This document shows positions 25,147 to 33,800 of a DNA stretch of 64,000 nt, piece after piece. A model generated the notes under the pieces. It was not told the origin of the DNA, did not search any database, and worked only from the letters and a program-made list of their open reading frames with translations. This DNA is from JBBQVS01 sp963792705 (GTDB taxonomy: Bacteria > Chloroflexota > Ktedonobacteria > Ktedonobacterales > Ktedonobacteraceae). The stretch is from contig CAWBXD010000001.1 in assembly GCA_963792705.1 (NCBI GenBank), positions 434,001 to 498,000 on the forward strand, in the 5' to 3' direction. The position numbers were made by a program, and so were the translations under genes. Position 1 is the first letter of the stretch, and the number at the start of each line of letters is the position of its first letter.

Positions 25147-27366
25147 TTATGAACGTTTCTTCGTTTGCTGATCAAAATGCTCGCGTACCGTCTGCACGAT
25201 CTCCAGATTTGGGTCGAGTGTTTCGGCCTGTTGCAGTTCGCTCATTCCTTCTCGTGTTTCCCCTCGCTCAAATAAGACCGAGGCAAAGAGGGCATGTAGA
25301 TGAGCCGACTCTGGATTAGTGTGTACTCCTTGCGAGATGATAGTTCGCGCCAGTTCTGTATCTGGCCTGTTCATATAAATCGCGGTGAGTTCGGAGTAAG
25401 GACGCATATCAGTTGGCTCGATATCAATCGCACGTTTGTAGGCTTGCTCGGCTTCTGCAAAGTTGCCAAGCAGACGATTGGCAAAGCCAACGTTAAACCA
25501 GATACCTGCATAGTTGGGATCAAGTTCGGCAACACGCTGATAGCGTGGAAGTGCCTCGGCTACACGTTCACGGCGCATCGCCAGGCTGCCTAATCCTGCT
25601 TCAACGGCTGTCTCCTCTTCAGGTGACTTCGTCATGCTATCTGCTTTAAGCAACTCAGCTTCGGCCTCATCGTTGCGCTCCATACTGAGATAGAGTTCGC
25701 CTAGAAGCATATGCCCCATTGCGTTATCTTCTGCTTCAATTGCAGCTTTTAGAGTAGTCTCGGCGCGCGTGAGGAACATGTTTTCTCGTTCAGCCATATC
25801 CTGGTGTGCATAGTTGTAGGAAAGTCCAACAAGGGTTGCGCCCAACCTTCTCAACAATTCGCCTTTGTTTTCTGGGAAGCGTTGTACCATGCGTTCAAGA
25901 TAAACAACGATACGTTCAGGGTTGCCAGCGAAAACAGCGCGCGCATATGCTTCTTCGTTAATCTGACGGTCTAATGGCAGTTTGACGATAAGTGCATCAT
26001 AGTAGTGTAACAACTGTGTGACGCGCCATGTAAGCTCTTGCATGACTGCATTTACATCTTCGTCACGTTGCTTAACTTTAGCATCAATCGCGTCTTCGTA
26101 CTCTTTAATGCGCTTTTGAAGTTCAGCGATGGAGAGACTCTGTACATTCGCGCCTTCATCGCTACTCTGTTGAACACGCCAGCCGTTAGCAGTGTGCTCA
26201 ACACTATAACTTGTCCAGTACCAATGCCTATTTGTCTCTTTATTGATAGCGGTGCCCATTGGAAGTTCACGTAGCGTGCCTGCAAGTGGAGTGTCGAGAA
26301 CCTCAACGGACCAGCCTATCTCTATATCTTTGCGTGAAGGAGGAGTACGACTCACAGTGGCGGTGGGTAGCCAGAGCGCGCTCTGACTCCGTTCGCGCTC
26401 ATGCACAAAGCCGAGTTCAATCCGTGCAGGATGTGCTTCGTTATACCACGCACGATGTCGCTCGATCCACTCATCACGCGAGAGACTGTTGCGGATAGGG
26501 CTACTCTCTGTTAGTAAGTCATAGGCCAAGCTGTAGTCGCCCAACGCCCATGCACCAAGAAAGTTGACAATAGTCTCCTGGTCTTCTAGTTCCGGGTTGA
26601 TAAAGGTCCGTCCTCTGTCTTCTCCTGCATCGGCAACTTGTAAGATGAGCTGGTTGATGGTTGGAAGACGATTACGATAATCTTTGTTTGGTTCTGTCCC
26701 ACGCCATGTGTTGATTGAGAGTGCCTCTTCGAGGAGGCGTTTGCCTTCCGCTAATGTGCAATCAACGACACGAACGCCAGGAACTTTGTTTCGCATCTCT
26801 ACAATACGCTGCTCAGCGGCACGTCTACCCAGAATATCGACAAACGCATCTTTGACGCCCTCTTGCCAAAAATCGAGGAGGAGGCCAATAATGCGTACTT
26901 CACTGTAGTCGTATCCCTGCTCCCACATGAGCAATACTTGTAGCTCACCCTCTTCACGCGTTTCAGTAACCGAGCCTTTCCAAAAGCGCGGTGCGTTAGC
27001 TACATTCACCTTAATCGCAGACGCCTGTGCAATCGGGGGTGTCCACTTTGAGTAAATTTTTGCGGCATCAAGTCGTAAGAGCGAACGTCGCGCCTCTTTA
27101 CGGACCTCTTTATTTGGACTGAAGGCGTTCAGTGCTGTCAGCACATCGGCTGCATCTATCGTGTGTTCTTTTGCAAGTGCCTTCAACACGGCCATCTGCA
27201 CATCTGTTGAAAGGGCGGTGATATCGCTGAGCGTAGCTTCTGCTTGTGCCTGAGTGGTACTGCTGCGTATCTGTTGGGCTAGTGCTGAAAGGTGTTCAAG
27301 TAGATGTTGTACCTGTGTCTGTTCTTCGTCTGAACTCGTTGTATCGTACTCATTTTTTCGTGCCAT
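25147..27366 (-). CDS. TPR-repeat protein (paralog 2)
   Basis: 739 residues, paralog of the previous gene: the same N-terminal helical domain (LKALAKEHTIDAADVLTALNAFSPNKEVRKEARRSLLRL), an extra segment (about 120-260) absent from paralog 1, the NTF2-like block (IVNFLGAWALGDYSLAYDLLTESSPIRNSL), and TPR repeats toward the end (AGIWFNVGFANRLLGNFAEAEQAYKRAIDIEP). It lacks the Asp/Glu tract. Together with paralog 1 it suggests a tandem duplication followed by divergence. First gene of the minus-strand operon that continues with paralog 1, rlmD, maf and gluQ. Function unknown. Confidence 0.8.
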   Translation of the reverse strand: MARKNEYDTTSSDEEQTQVQHLLEHLSALAQQIRSSTTQAQAEATLSDITALSTDVQMAVLKALAKEHTIDAADVLTALNAFSPNKEVRKEARRSLLRLDAAKIYSKWTPPIAQASAIKVNVANAPRFWKGSVTETREEGELQVLLMWEQGYDYSEVRIIGLLLDFWQEGVKDAFVDILGRRAAEQRIVEMRNKVPGVRVVDCTLAEGKRLLEEALSINTWRGTEPNKDYRNRLPTINQLILQVADAGEDRGRTFINPELEDQETIVNFLGAWALGDYSLAYDLLTESSPIRNSLSRDEWIERHRAWYNEAHPARIELGFVHERERSQSALWLPTATVSRTPPSRKDIEIGWSVEVLDTPLAGTLRELPMGTAINKETNRHWYWTSYSVEHTANGWRVQQSSDEGANVQSLSIAELQKRIKEYEDAIDAKVKQRDEDVNAVMQELTWRVTQLLHYYDALIVKLPLDRQINEEAYARAVFAGNPERIVVYLERMVQRFPENKGELLRRLGATLVGLSYNYAHQDMAERENMFLTRAETTLKAAIEAEDNAMGHMLLGELYLSMERNDEAEAELLKADSMTKSPEEETAVEAGLGSLAMRRERVAEALPRYQRVAELDPNYAGIWFNVGFANRLLGNFAEAEQAYKRAIDIEPTDMRPYSELTAIYMNRPDTELARTIISQGVHTNPESAHLHALFASVLFERGETREGMSELQQAETLDPNLEIVQTVREHFDQQTKKRS

Positions 27367-27453
27367 GATCTGTATTTTTTCTCCTCGCGTTGTCTACGCA
27401 ACGAGTACGATTGTACCACGAAGTGCCCAAAGAGTCGAGAAGTGTTTGAAAAA

Positions 27454-28397
27454 CTACATACTTTTTTGTCTTCCCCGTGAATTGACAAGAATGACTCCTG
27501 CAAGTACAAATGCACCTCCTACAAGCGCAAGAAGAGCGGGAACCTCTCCGAGCCATATCCAGGCAATGGCACTTGCCACAATTGGAACAAGATAAAGAAA
27601 ACTTGCCGCAGTTGATGCTGGAAGACGAGAAAGAGCATAAGACCAACTCACATAGCCGAGCGCACCAGGAAAAAGACCTAAGTAGGTTGCTGCTAGCGTT
27701 ACATGGAAAGGGGCGTTATGGAGTTCTTCTAACAGACCTGGTGAGAAGACAAGCAAGAAGACCGTGCCTATCCAAATAGCATATGCGGTGCATTCAAAAG
27801 CCGTGTAGCGACTAAGAAGTGGTTTCTGTCCAACAGAATAAAGACTTTGAGCAATGGCAGCGGTCAAAACGAGAATGGCCCAGAAATCAAAGTGAAATGT
27901 TGTATTCTGGCTCAACGTAATTAATGCAATTCCTCCACAACTGATCGCAATGCCAATCCATCCCCACAAACGTAAGCGTTCTCCCAAAAAGGTATGGCTT
28001 CTACAGCCATAAAGATAGGTGCTGAGGCAATAAGAAAACTTGCTTCAGCCGAGGGAATATGTATCTCGCCAATATTTAAGGCAACATTATAATAGGCAAT
28101 ACCAACTAAACCAAGTAACGCAAAGCCAGGAAGGTCTCGAAGACGTGGGAGACGCATTCGTACAAAAAGAGCGTAGAGAGCAAGTGCAATAGATGCTGTG
28201 GTGTAGCGTATAAGTGCGATATGTACTGGCGTGTAGCTTTGTAACGCAGCGCGAATCCCCGGAAAAGCTGATGCCCATAATACGACGGTAAGTCCTGCCG
28301 CAATATAAGCGCGTACATCAATACTTCGATTACTCTTTGATTTAGAAAGGGATGTAAAAGCATCCAATGACCCATTTTTTAAAGAGACTGGCTTCAT
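27454..28397 (-). pseudogene. EamA (DMT) family permease with a one-base frameshift
   Basis: The gene starts at ATG 28397 (GAGGAG upstream) and reads as a normal ten-helix EamA drug/metabolite permease: IAAGLTVVLWASAFPGIRAAL, HIPSAEASFLIASAPIFMA. At 27986-27990 a run of five T's (coding strand) should be six: as given, the frame turns to PFWENAYVCG and ends after 158 residues. With one more T it continues PFLGERLRLWGWIGIAISCG and then through ALGYVSWSYALSRLPASTAASFL to TGA 27454. So both halves are intact and a single-base change separates them. Either a true frameshift (or phase-variable tract) or a sequencing error. Confidence 0.85.
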
Positions 28398-28500
28398 GAT
28401 TACTTCTCCTCACACCTTAGACGAGACGTATAATCCGCCTACGTCTTTGAAGACTTGTATCGCCATTCTACAGGAGTGATAGAATAATTGCTAACGATTG

Positions 28501-28523
28501 TTTTTGATATTATGCATCAAAAA
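28501..28523. promoter_or_regulatory. Candidate LysR-type operator
   Basis: A clean inverted repeat, TTTTTGA-N9-TCAAAAA, sits 19 bases before the lysR ATG and in the divergent gap to the EamA gene. It matches the T-N11-A type of LysR binding site in form and position, so it may serve autoregulation and control of the permease. Confidence 0.5.
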
Positions 28524-28541
28524 AAATGATAGGAAAAGATA

Positions 28542-29426
28542 ATGGAATTGCGTCAACTTACAACCTTTCGTATGCTCGCCACTACGTTAAATTTTACACG
28601 CACCGCAATGGCACTCAATTATGTACAGTCTAACGTCACGGCACAGATACAAGCACTCGAAGAAGAGTTAGGTGTTCGACTTTTCGACCGATTAGGGAAA
28701 CGTGTGGCGTTGACAGATGTTGGAGAGCGTCTTCTCCACTATGCTGAGCAAATTGTTGACCTTGCGGATGAAATGTCCAATGCCGCCTTAACTGATGAAG
28801 AACCTAGTGGCACTATCACAATTAGTGCGCCACAGTCACTATGCACCTATCGTTTACCCGAAATTCTACATTTCTTTCGCAATCGTTATCCGCAAGTTCG
28901 AGTACAATTTCGTCCAACTCCTGTTGCCGATTTGCGTCGTCTCGTGAGCGAAGGTACATTAGACATTGCCTTCATTTTGGAAGAACCTATTCGTTCCACA
29001 AAGCTTACCGTAAAGCTACTCTTCGCTGAACCACTCCACGTCATTGCCGCACCTTCACATCCATTAGCAAAAGCGACTCATGTAGGGCCAGCAGACATGG
29101 AGAGAGAAACAGTTCTTTTAACAGAAAGTGGATGTAGCTATCGTGCCCTATTCGAGCATTCCTTAGCAGTAGCAGGTGTACAGCCTGCAACTATCTTAGA
29201 GTTTAGTAGTGTTGAAGCGATCAAGCAGTGTGTGATGGTAGGAATGGGAATATCCATTCTTCCCGCGATAGCAACAAGAGTAGAGGTGGAGCAGGGAAAG
29301 TTGTCTGTGTTGCCGTGGACACTTCCAGATGTTCAGGTAAGTACACAGATGGTTTGGCATAAAGAAAAATGGCTTTCTCCAGCACTGCGCGCATTTATCA
29401 ATACGGCGACGAGTTTCCAATGCTAG
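28542..29426 (+). CDS. LysR-family transcriptional regulator
   Basis: 294 residues with the N-terminal winged helix (MELRQLTTFRMLATTLNFTR, AMALNYVQSNVTAQIQALEEELGVRLFDR) and a C-terminal periplasmic-binding-like effector domain (GTITISAPQSLCTYRLPEIL ... GMGISILPAIAT). It is divergently transcribed from the EamA permease, the usual arrangement for a LysR activator that controls a neighbouring exporter. Start ATG 28542 matches the family N-terminus exactly. Effector unknown. Confidence 0.94.
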   Translation: MELRQLTTFRMLATTLNFTRTAMALNYVQSNVTAQIQALEEELGVRLFDRLGKRVALTDVGERLLHYAEQIVDLADEMSNAALTDEEPSGTITISAPQSLCTYRLPEILHFFRNRYPQVRVQFRPTPVADLRRLVSEGTLDIAFILEEPIRSTKLTVKLLFAEPLHVIAAPSHPLAKATHVGPADMERETVLLTESGCSYRALFEHSLAVAGVQPATILEFSSVEAIKQCVMVGMGISILPAIATRVEVEQGKLSVLPWTLPDVQVSTQMVWHKEKWLSPALRAFINTATSFQC

Positions 29427-29449
29427 CAATTCTCTGATGCCATTTACAG

Positions 29450-29484
29450 AAAATAGCCTGTTATAACATAACAAGCTATTTTTT
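29450..29484 (+). terminator. Rho-independent terminator of lysR
   Basis: AAAATAGCCTGTTAT pairs with ATAACAAGCTATTTT (one mismatch) across a three-base loop and is followed by T's. It ends the lysR transcript and could also act for the opposing GT87 gene. Confidence 0.7.
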
Positions 29485-29530
29485 AAACAGTGTGACTACT
29501 TACTTGCTTACATTCATTCGAGCAACATTG

Positions 29531-31138
29531 TTAAGCACCAGGTAATTGCATTGCTGCCGAGACACCAATAGGTGCTATAGTTGCAATCATTTGCTCTTGT
29601 TCTTGTACACCCTCCGATGGAGTTGCTACAAATTTTCTTGACCCTGCAATTGGTTTAGCAACCATTAGAATATACAGGGTGAAGGCCGCACAATAAAAGT
29701 ACGATGGTAAACTGCGCCAAGCCAGAAAGAGTGGTATAACCGCCAGCAGCATTGCCGCTTCTGGATGCTTACGACAAATGCGCCAGTACCAGACGAGTGT
29801 GCCAAACATCGCTAGTGCTTCGAGAATAGTATAAACATGCTGTGGTAAGTAGGGTAGCAGATGCGTTACACTCAGGTCAACAATGCCTACACCCATTGAG
29901 AACATCAACGGGTTGAGCGGTGTCATGACACCAGTAAGCCATGCTTGTGGGTTCCACAGGATAAACGGCAGATTGAAGACAAGGAAGACGCCCCCAGCGA
30001 TGCTCATCCGATTGATAACCTCTTTGAAGCCCTGTTGACGGAATAGCAGGATGATATAAAATGGTACGAAAAACCATGCTGTTTGCTTCGTCGCCAGTGC
30101 TAGCCCCAAAAGGATTGCAGAACTCCAACGGCGGTTACGTAAAAACCATGCCATCACAACGAGTAACGTACTGAACACGTCAAGGTTGCCCCCAATGGTC
30201 GAGGTCCACATAGGCACATTCGCTAACGCAAGCAAGAGCACCCACGGACGCAATTCACGCCTCGCTAGCTTCCAACTCACCGCTACTAGGAGAAAGTAGC
30301 TCAGCATATAGAATGGCAATACATTATAGTCTTTTAGCAATACAAATGGGACGAGCGTCAAGAAAGAGAGCACCGGGTAACTTACCTCTGCCTCAAATTC
30401 AGGCATGTTTTTTGCCCGTAAATCTGTGTCGAGCACGGATTGCAGATCGCTCATAGATGGATAATCTACACGATTCGTAAATTGTCCTGTACGTAGCGGT
30501 GTTGTCCAGTCGGGTTGAATTGGAAAACGCCGTGCAAGATCAATCATGTTGGAATCGGTATACGGATTACGCCCCTCAATCAACAGAATCGCAGCATTTG
30601 TATCTAGTGAAGTACCATCATTAGAGAATTGTGGCGGCAAAAAACACATCCATATACCACGACCCAGTTCAATACCACCCGCTATTGTTAAAAGTAGTGT
30701 AAGTATTAGTAAGACACGTTGCAATCGAGTTGGTTGCTTTTGTGTATAGAGTGCTTGTGTGTGCGCTGGACGAAATGCCATCCAGATCGCATAAAAACTG
30801 CCTAGAATGAGTACTAAGGGAATGAGCGAACCAAAGGGTTGTATAAATGGAAAGTACCAGTTATGGTCTATTTCATTTACTGATTGTAGGATTAAAGCAA
30901 GGCCAATCCAGGTGGCCCGACGTTGTAGTTCGACGACGCGACGGTTATCAGGCGACACATCTTCTGTGAAGAAGTATCGCATCCACCTGTACGACGGCCA
31001 ATCCTGATGCTTCGCTTGGAGTCGAGTCCTCTGTGTTAGGACAGATCGCTGTTCCATCGTCTGCATATTCACGCATGTCATACCTATGACTACGCGCTCT
31101 ACCTTCCGTCGAAGTACCGAGAAAAACTTGTGAAGCAA
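29531..31138 (-). CDS. GT87-like polytopic glycosyltransferase (DUF2029)
   Basis: About 535 residues with some ten membrane helices and the layout of the DUF2029/GT87 family, which uses polyprenyl-phosphate mannose or similar donors: a large loop with DTNAAILLIEGRNPYTDSN after the first helices, the conserved EVSYPVLSFLTLVPFVLL, and LLGLALATKQTAWFFVPF. The Asp of the loop (LDTNA) could be the catalytic position of this fold. The start is uncertain: ATG 31138 begins a Lys/Arg-rich head, and ATGs at 31066 and 31057 are alternatives. It stands alone on the minus strand. A role in surface glycan or glycolipid synthesis is inference. Confidence 0.7.
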   Translation of the reverse strand: MLHKFFSVLRRKVERVVIGMTCVNMQTMEQRSVLTQRTRLQAKHQDWPSYRWMRYFFTEDVSPDNRRVVELQRRATWIGLALILQSVNEIDHNWYFPFIQPFGSLIPLVLILGSFYAIWMAFRPAHTQALYTQKQPTRLQRVLLILTLLLTIAGGIELGRGIWMCFLPPQFSNDGTSLDTNAAILLIEGRNPYTDSNMIDLARRFPIQPDWTTPLRTGQFTNRVDYPSMSDLQSVLDTDLRAKNMPEFEAEVSYPVLSFLTLVPFVLLKDYNVLPFYMLSYFLLVAVSWKLARRELRPWVLLLALANVPMWTSTIGGNLDVFSTLLVVMAWFLRNRRWSSAILLGLALATKQTAWFFVPFYIILLFRQQGFKEVINRMSIAGGVFLVFNLPFILWNPQAWLTGVMTPLNPLMFSMGVGIVDLSVTHLLPYLPQHVYTILEALAMFGTLVWYWRICRKHPEAAMLLAVIPLFLAWRSLPSYFYCAAFTLYILMVAKPIAGSRKFVATPSEGVQEQEQMIATIAPIGVSAAMQLPGA

Positions 31139-31263
31139 GCATACAAGGGGTTTTCTTGGTCCACATCTTACAACGAAGGGCAGAAGAATTGCGTCACAAA
31201 ATGTAGCATTCTAATTCATCTATGCTTAATAAGAAGGTAGACGAACGTATTGCCGTGAATGTA

Positions 31264-31731
31264 TTACAGTGCCAGGCGAAAGTATAATTCGCGGTGTTGC
31301 AGCTCAAAGCCAAGCGTTTCATAGAGGTGTATTGCGGAGAGGTTGTGTTCCCATGTATGCAAATCGAGCGCATCAAGTTCTTGTTCTGCGCGTGCAAAAT
31401 CAATAATATGCAGCATCAATTGACGTGCTAACCCCTGCTTGCGATATGTTGGATCGACGACGACGCGTTTTACATAGCCAACAGCATGAGCTGTCTCTTT
31501 CGCGGGCAGCATAAGTTCCGCCTTAGCAACGATTACATCAGAAAGTTCACCAAGAAAAATAATGGTTCGCTCGTGCGTAGAAGGATCAACTGAGCCAAAG
31601 TACTTCTCCATATCGCGATGTATATTGCGTGTAGGAGAAGCACTTAATGTGTCTAGGCGTTCGATCTGGAGCAGGTCGTCGGGGGTAGCAATACGTATAG
31701 CCAACGGCGTCGTTGATGGCTCGTTCAGCAT
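31264..31731 (-). CDS. GNAT-family N-acetyltransferase
   Basis: 155 residues with the GNAT fold: IRIATPDDLLQIERLD at the start, the acetyl-CoA loop VKRVVVDPTYRKQGLARQLM, and the C-terminal NLSAIHLYETLGFELQHRELYF. Such enzymes move an acetyl group from acetyl-CoA to an amine; the target is not evident. It lies between the GT87-like gene and a small membrane protein on the same strand. Confidence 0.9.
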   Translation of the reverse strand: MLNEPSTTPLAIRIATPDDLLQIERLDTLSASPTRNIHRDMEKYFGSVDPSTHERTIIFLGELSDVIVAKAELMLPAKETAHAVGYVKRVVVDPTYRKQGLARQLMLHIIDFARAEQELDALDLHTWEHNLSAIHLYETLGFELQHRELYFRLAL

Positions 31732-31769
31732 AAAAGTGTCCTAGCGTAACATACTACAAAAACAATACT

Positions 31770-31979
31770 TTATGGTTGTTTTCTTCGTGGCAACATCAGC
31801 AGGGATACAAGTGCATAACCTGCACATCCTAATAAAAGCAATGCATACACAATATTTTCGCCATCACCTTGAGGGGTATGGATTGTTGTGATCCCGTACC
31901 AGAGGAGAGAAACTCCCCACCACAAAAAGCCAGCAAAAACAATAAAGAGCAAAACAGTGCTCATAAGCTTCTTATTCAT
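31770..31979 (-). CDS. Small two-helix membrane protein
   Basis: 69 residues: helix at about 6-28 (MSTVLLFIVFAGFLWWGVSL), a polar loop (TIHTPQGDGEN), a second helix (IVYALLLLGCAGYALVSLLM) and a basic tail RRKQP. I do not recognise it. It is 38 bases upstream of the GNAT gene on the same strand and may be cotranscribed. Confidence 0.5.
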   Translation of the reverse strand: MNKKLMSTVLLFIVFAGFLWWGVSLLWYGITTIHTPQGDGENIVYALLLLGCAGYALVSLLMLPRRKQP

Positions 31980-32116
31980 CTATCGTAAATCCTTTGGGCA
32001 TGCGCGGAAGGTGCTGTTGCTTCCTATATATTCTTGTTCATATTATAGCACAGGTGCGTTAGAGGTGAGAACAGCGTGAAGGATAACACCGCAGCCGCAA
32101 CCATCGTCTTGAACAC

Positions 32117-32731
32117 TCATCCAACCTTTTGTAGTGCCTCATACACCGTCTCATGCACAACTGCACGAAAGTTTCCCCAGTCGTGCCAGTCGCCAGCAAT
32201 TTCGCTGCTAGCTTCTTGTTGCACGTTACGTAAATTCTTTGCCATGAGAGGTAAATCGTCTACCGCAACCTCGCGGAACGCTTCGACCCGTTCTTTTTCG
32301 TCCAGTACTTCAAGCACTCCACTCATCTCGTCAAGCAAAAAGGCAAAGGTATAGAAAACAGGCCGAGTATCTTCACTATTGCGCGTATACGCAAGTGCCG
32401 CCAAAAAGCGGCTTACCTTGACTTCCAATCCCGTTTCCTCGTGCGTCTCGCGTAGTAATGCGTCATACACACGTTCGCCGTGATTGATACCTCCCGTCAG
32501 CAGCCGATAGGCATTGCGCGGATAAAAGGTCTTAATAGCTGTCAGGAGACGTCCATTGCGTCTCCGTACAACCATGCATACCTCACCGTAACGGTCAGTA
32601 GCGTTTAATGGGTCGAACATCTTGCTGATACCGAGGTTAGCAGTATGCACAAGTGGCGTTCCATATGTTTCAGCAAGTTGGGTCAGTTCATCCTGTACCT
32701 CTTGTGAAAGGAAAGAAAGCATAGCAAACAT
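32117..32731 (-). CDS. Nudix hydrolase
   Basis: 204 residues with a perfect Nudix box GGINHGERVYDALLRETHEE followed by TGL (Gx5Ex7REUxEExGU), so it hydrolyses a nucleoside diphosphate linked to another group. I chose ATG 32731, which has AGGA eight bases upstream and avoids overlap with the oxidase gene; longer readings lack support. It is last in the cca-nadK-recN-oxidase-Nudix run, ten bases after the oxidase gene. Substrate not evident. Confidence 0.9.
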   Translation of the reverse strand: MFAMLSFLSQEVQDELTQLAETYGTPLVHTANLGISKMFDPLNATDRYGEVCMVVRRRNGRLLTAIKTFYPRNAYRLLTGGINHGERVYDALLRETHEETGLEVKVSRFLAALAYTRNSEDTRPVFYTFAFLLDEMSGVLEVLDEKERVEAFREVAVDDLPLMAKNLRNVQQEASSEIAGDWHDWGNFRAVVHETVYEALQKVG

Positions 32732-32741
32732 CTCCGTATTC

Positions 32742-33770
32742 CTACTGAAGCAGGCGTTGTGCAACATGTATACCATCTTCGAGCGCAAGGTGTGCGCGTC
32801 CACCTACGAAGGCGTCACCACAAAATGCAAGTCCAAGTGGCAAGGTAATGGCAAGTAAGGCGTCAGCATCGGCCTTTTCTGAAGGGAGTGCATATCGCCA
32901 GTACTGCACATCGGTAAACATAGGTGTTGTCAATTGCTCACTTACTAACGTCGAAACTAATTGAGCAACATCTTGAAAGAGAGTCGTTTGTGGCGTGTCT
33001 CGATGTTCTTTGCTGTACGAAGGGGACATCTGTGCAATTAAAAGTCCTGTCCCCTCTGGTGCGCGTTCCCGTGCTTTTTCATGCTCCCAGGCCAGCCACG
33101 AAATAGGATGCCCTTTATCGGTATTGACGAGCGCATAATAAGGACGCGTCTGTGGCGTAGGTTTGTACCCCAGCATAACAGAGATAAGCGGATTATATTG
33201 AGCCTTGCCTAATTGTTCATTGATTGCCTTGCCCTGCCCGTTGCTAAATTGACTCGCCTCAATCAGGTTTATGGCTTGTGTTGCAGGGATAGTGATGAGC
33301 AACTGGTCGAAATCCCCCAAGTGTGAATTGTCTGGCCCAAAGATAGCCCAACCTGTTGCCGTTTGCTGCACACGTCCAACAAGTGTTTCCAGCCGAACAT
33401 CTAAGCCCTCGGCCATCCGTTTCGCAAACGAGGTAAAGCCAGTACGATAGGACCATTTTGCATCCGCATTTTGCTTGGGATCGCCCTCTTGAATATGTCC
33501 TGCCCCGTTAAATATCCACACAGGTTTCGTGATATCAAGCAAGTCGGACGTAGGAAATTTCTTTGTAATCCATTCAGTGCTAAGGTCACTACCGCCCTTA
33601 AAGTATTGTGCTCCATGATCGTAGATAAAGCCATCGCGCTTGCGTGTCGCGACACGTCCACCTACGCCACGACTCTTCTCAAAAATCGTGACGGTACGAC
33701 CAGCATCTTGTAATATGTGTGCGGCAGCAAGCCCACTCATGCCCGCCCCGATAATAGCCACAGAGGTCAT
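32742..33770 (-). CDS. FAD-dependent amine oxidase/renalase-like protein
   Basis: 342 residues from ATG 33770, where GGGAGGAG precedes and the FAD-binding start VAIIGAGMSGLAAAHIL follows at once. Further marks are FEKSRGVGGRVATR (second flavin contact), YDHGAQYF and the C-terminal AFCGDAFVGG...ALEDGIHVAQRL. This layout is that of the renalase/NAD(P)-amine-oxidase-like group, which oxidise aberrant reduced nicotinamide forms or amines. It follows recN by 30 bases. Substrate is inference. Confidence 0.85.
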   Translation of the reverse strand: MTSVAIIGAGMSGLAAAHILQDAGRTVTIFEKSRGVGGRVATRKRDGFIYDHGAQYFKGGSDLSTEWITKKFPTSDLLDITKPVWIFNGAGHIQEGDPKQNADAKWSYRTGFTSFAKRMAEGLDVRLETLVGRVQQTATGWAIFGPDNSHLGDFDQLLITIPATQAINLIEASQFSNGQGKAINEQLGKAQYNPLISVMLGYKPTPQTRPYYALVNTDKGHPISWLAWEHEKARERAPEGTGLLIAQMSPSYSKEHRDTPQTTLFQDVAQLVSTLVSEQLTTPMFTDVQYWRYALPSEKADADALLAITLPLGLAFCGDAFVGGRAHLALEDGIHVAQRLLQ

Positions 33771-33800
33771 TTCTTTGCTCCTCCCTACAGATAACATCCC

